DNA of 23,470 bases from IMG/VR virus record IMGVR_UViG_3300041809_000220, positions 1-23,470 of that record; one strand, written 5' to 3'. A model generated the notes under the pieces. It had not been told where the DNA came from. It ran no database searches and saw nothing but the letters and a program-made list of their open reading frames with translations. The first letter of the stretch is position 1; each line of letters begins with the position of its first letter. Both the position numbers and the translations under genes were made by a program. This DNA is from a virus. This document shows, one piece after another, positions 21,593 through 23,470 of the stretch.

Positions 21593-23229
21593 AGGGCCTA
21601 GATCTAAGAAGACTTAAAAAGATTTCTTCTGATGATAAGACTACTCTATTCAAGCACGACAACGGGCATGAACTGAAAATAGCTCACGCTGGATTATCTC
21701 CTAAAATGCTTTCTGAGCTTCAATCGCTTCCTATGCGTGGCCAAAAGCCTCAAAAGATGGCTAATGGCGGCCCACCAGAACCACAACCTCAACCTAATGC
21801 TTCGCCTGATGATTCAGATGCTGGATCAAAACCCCAAGCGCCAGTAACCATTAATATCGGTGGTCAACCACAGCCACAGGCGCAGGGCGTTCCTGTTCCT
21901 GCACCGTATACTCCTGGTGTGTCCGCTCCTGGCCCACAAGCAACGACCGGGCTTAATCCACAGAACCCTCCGCCAGATCAATCTGCACCGGCTCCTCAGT
22001 CTCCTGCTGCGCCTGATGCGGGCCAAGCCGATCAACCTGATGAGGATGTTCCTGCGCCACAACAGAACCAAAAACAGGCGCAACAAGCTCCAGATCAATC
22101 GCAGGGCCTTCCTCCAGATACCAGGACCGAACTAAATCAAGAAGATGCGGCATGGGCGCATGACTTGGCTAATGGGCACATTACTCCAAAAACATATCAA
22201 GACTTATTTTCTAAAAATGCAGACGGCACTGATCGCGGAACTCTGAGTAAAATTGGAATGATGTTTGGACTTATGGTCAGTGGTGCGGGTGCTGGGCTAT
22301 CACATCAACCAAACATGCTTTTGGGCATGATGAATAACGAGATCCAAAATGATCTCGAGGCTCAAAAACAAAGCAAGGTGAATGCTCAAAACTTTGTGCG
22401 CCTGAATCAGCAGCACCAGATGAATCAAGCCCAAATAGGACTACTGGGCGCTCAAGCTAAGAACACGCAGATCGAGGCTAGCTCGCGTGCCTATGCTCTT
22501 GCAAATATGCAGGCCAATCGGGCTACCGTTCAACACTTAACCGATCAGGTTCAAAAATATCCTGTTGGATCTCCTCAAAGAGCGCAAGCCGAACAAACAC
22601 TAGCAATGGTTTCACAAGCCGTTAATAATGAAAACTTTAGAATTGCTGATCAGGCTGCGGCCAGAAGTGCTCTTCTTCAACAAATGGGCGTCGATGTAAG
22701 CGGTGCGGCTGCCGGTCAAGCACCACAAGGTGCAGATACCGCTAGTCAGCTTAGAAAAATGCAAGCTCTGGGTTTTATTGATAAAGAACAATATAACAAA
22801 GCAAATGAAGAACTGAAGCTTGTGCAAAATAAACAGCAAGCCAATCAGGGCGCTCTTGATTCATTTGATAAAGTTTCGAATCTGGTTACTGCCGGGCACA
22901 GGGCGCTGAATCCAATTCAATCTGGTAAGCAGATCTCTGCTGAATGGGATCCAATGTTGGATAAGCTTACAAAATCTAACGAGGGCCGGGTGACTCCGAT
23001 CACGGTGGAAATGATGAACGGGATTAAGCCGGCCATGGGTGACAGCGCTGAAACCACCAACATTAAAAGACAAAAGCTCAACGAGATTTTAAATGCGGGT
23101 TATTCCACGCCAACGCTTGATGGGTTGAAGTTAACTCCTCAAAACAAGGCCTCTGGAGAGGTTCGATATGATGCCCAAGGAAATGCTTGGAAAATGGGGC
23201 CAAACGGTAAACCTGTTCGGGTGAAATAA
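21589..23229 (+). CDS. probable ejection/internal virion protein (546 aa)
   Basis: ATGA overlap with the previous gene. The N-terminus (KTTLFKHDNGHELKIAHAGL) resembles a short domain common in these proteins; MANGGPPEP carries another GG motif. Residues about 60-185 are Pro/Gln/Ala-rich and disordered. A hydrophobic segment, IGMMFGLMVSGAGAGLSHQP (about 221-240), could insert in a membrane, followed by long Gln/Asn-rich helices (NDLEAQKQSKVNAQNFVRLN onward). The C-terminus ends with a small beta unit (EVRYDAQGNAWKMGPNGKPV). The layout suits an ejection protein that helps span the envelope. Function is inferred. Confidence 0.72.
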   Translation: MKGLDLRRLKKISSDDKTTLFKHDNGHELKIAHAGLSPKMLSELQSLPMRGQKPQKMANGGPPEPQPQPNASPDDSDAGSKPQAPVTINIGGQPQPQAQGVPVPAPYTPGVSAPGPQATTGLNPQNPPPDQSAPAPQSPAAPDAGQADQPDEDVPAPQQNQKQAQQAPDQSQGLPPDTRTELNQEDAAWAHDLANGHITPKTYQDLFSKNADGTDRGTLSKIGMMFGLMVSGAGAGLSHQPNMLLGMMNNEIQNDLEAQKQSKVNAQNFVRLNQQHQMNQAQIGLLGAQAKNTQIEASSRAYALANMQANRATVQHLTDQVQKYPVGSPQRAQAEQTLAMVSQAVNNENFRIADQAAARSALLQQMGVDVSGAAAGQAPQGADTASQLRKMQALGFIDKEQYNKANEELKLVQNKQQANQGALDSFDKVSNLVTAGHRALNPIQSGKQISAEWDPMLDKLTKSNEGRVTPITVEMMNGIKPAMGDSAETTNIKRQKLNEILNAGYSTPTLDGLKLTPQNKASGEVRYDAQGNAWKMGPNGKPVRVK

Positions 23230-23470
23230 TGGACGCTCCAAATTGGGATGAGCTATCAGCGGCGCCGCCTGCAGCGCAATCTCCTCAGAGTCCGCCCGCG
23301 CAACAGTCGTCCGAAGAGGCGCCTGATTGGAACTCTCTAAGCCCAGCAGCGCCAGCTCAAGATGAGGATTTAACCAATACCTGGAAGGCCGGGATAGAAG
23401 GATTCCGTCAAGGAGTTTTAGGACCGCTTGGGGCTCTTCAAGAAAAGTACATGCCGGATACGGCGGGTCC
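23229..23470 (+). CDS. internal virion-type protein, 5' end only
   Basis: ATG 23229 overlaps the previous stop (TAATG), and the frame stays open to the window edge (80 codons visible). The first 45 residues are Pro/Ala/Ser-rich and contain a repeated unit (APNWDELS and APDWNSLS). Then comes TWKAGIEGFRQGVLGPLGAL, an amphipathic Gly-containing helix of the type seen at the N-terminus of ejection proteins. Likely a third ejection or large internal virion protein continuing beyond the window. Confidence 0.72.
   Translation, partial: MDAPNWDELSAAPPAAQSPQSPPAQQSSEEAPDWNSLSPAAPAQDEDLTNTWKAGIEGFRQGVLGPLGALQEKYMPDTAG

Noticed and set aside
1-23470. CRISPR arrays, insertion sequences, integrase or attachment sites
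   Set aside because: No spaced direct repeats, transposase or integrase frame, or terminal inverted repeats were seen in the window.

Overview
The window is the virion half of a tailed phage (or prophage) genome. Large terminase, portal, scaffold, major capsid protein, a head-tail adaptor, a tail fibre, a tail nozzle-type protein and several Ala/Gln-rich proteins of ejection-protein type follow each other on one strand. No tail tube, sheath, tape measure or baseplate gene is visible. This is the layout of a short-tailed (podovirus-like) phage. Nothing in the sequence fixes the host; dense gene packing, ATGA/TAATG overlaps, Shine-Dalgarno sites and a CCA-encoding tRNA-Asn point to a bacterial host.

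Layout: 1-485 holds three small leftward genes (membrane peptide, soluble peptide, lipoprotein running off the edge). 572-3366 is a tight rightward run of small conserved-type phage genes, including an HTH-like protein and a GNAT-like protein. 3414-5191 encodes a probable small and the large terminase subunit. 5194-5505 holds a small ORF, tRNA-Asn(GUU) and a motif shared with other gene boundaries. 5511-8216 has an acidic protein, two paralogous beta-rich proteins (one with a glycine-rich insert), a GG-motif protein and a small linker protein. 8213-13165 carries portal, scaffold and major capsid genes, closed by a terminator. 13329-19803 has a surface protein, an FN3-fused adaptor, a small conserved protein, a fibre with glycine-rich tip and the nozzle protein. 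19863-23470 carries a GNAT and three ejection/internal virion-type proteins, the last cut by the window edge.

The most unusual part is the major capsid gene, which is broken twice near its 5' end. The second interruption (11414-12028) is a recognisable group I intron with a P1 helix, pairing segments that fit a core, and an endonuclease VII/HNH-type homing endonuclease ORF. The first (11306-11339) is only 34 nt. It still carries a complete group I-style guide: 11309-11322 pairs with both flanking exons (8-bp P1 ending in a U-G pair at the 5' site, 6-bp P10 at the 3' site) and the insert ends in G. It has no room for a ribozyme core. Removing both inserts restores one 435-residue capsid frame. 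I propose a coreless mini-intron whose splicing would need a core in trans, most simply that of the neighbouring intron; this is inference and is testable from RNA or virion peptides.

Other points: a TTAGCACCA motif with same-spaced downstream matches at gene boundaries (possible phage promoter), hairpins at the ribosome sites of capsid-region genes, and a short GG motif shared by three virion-type proteins.
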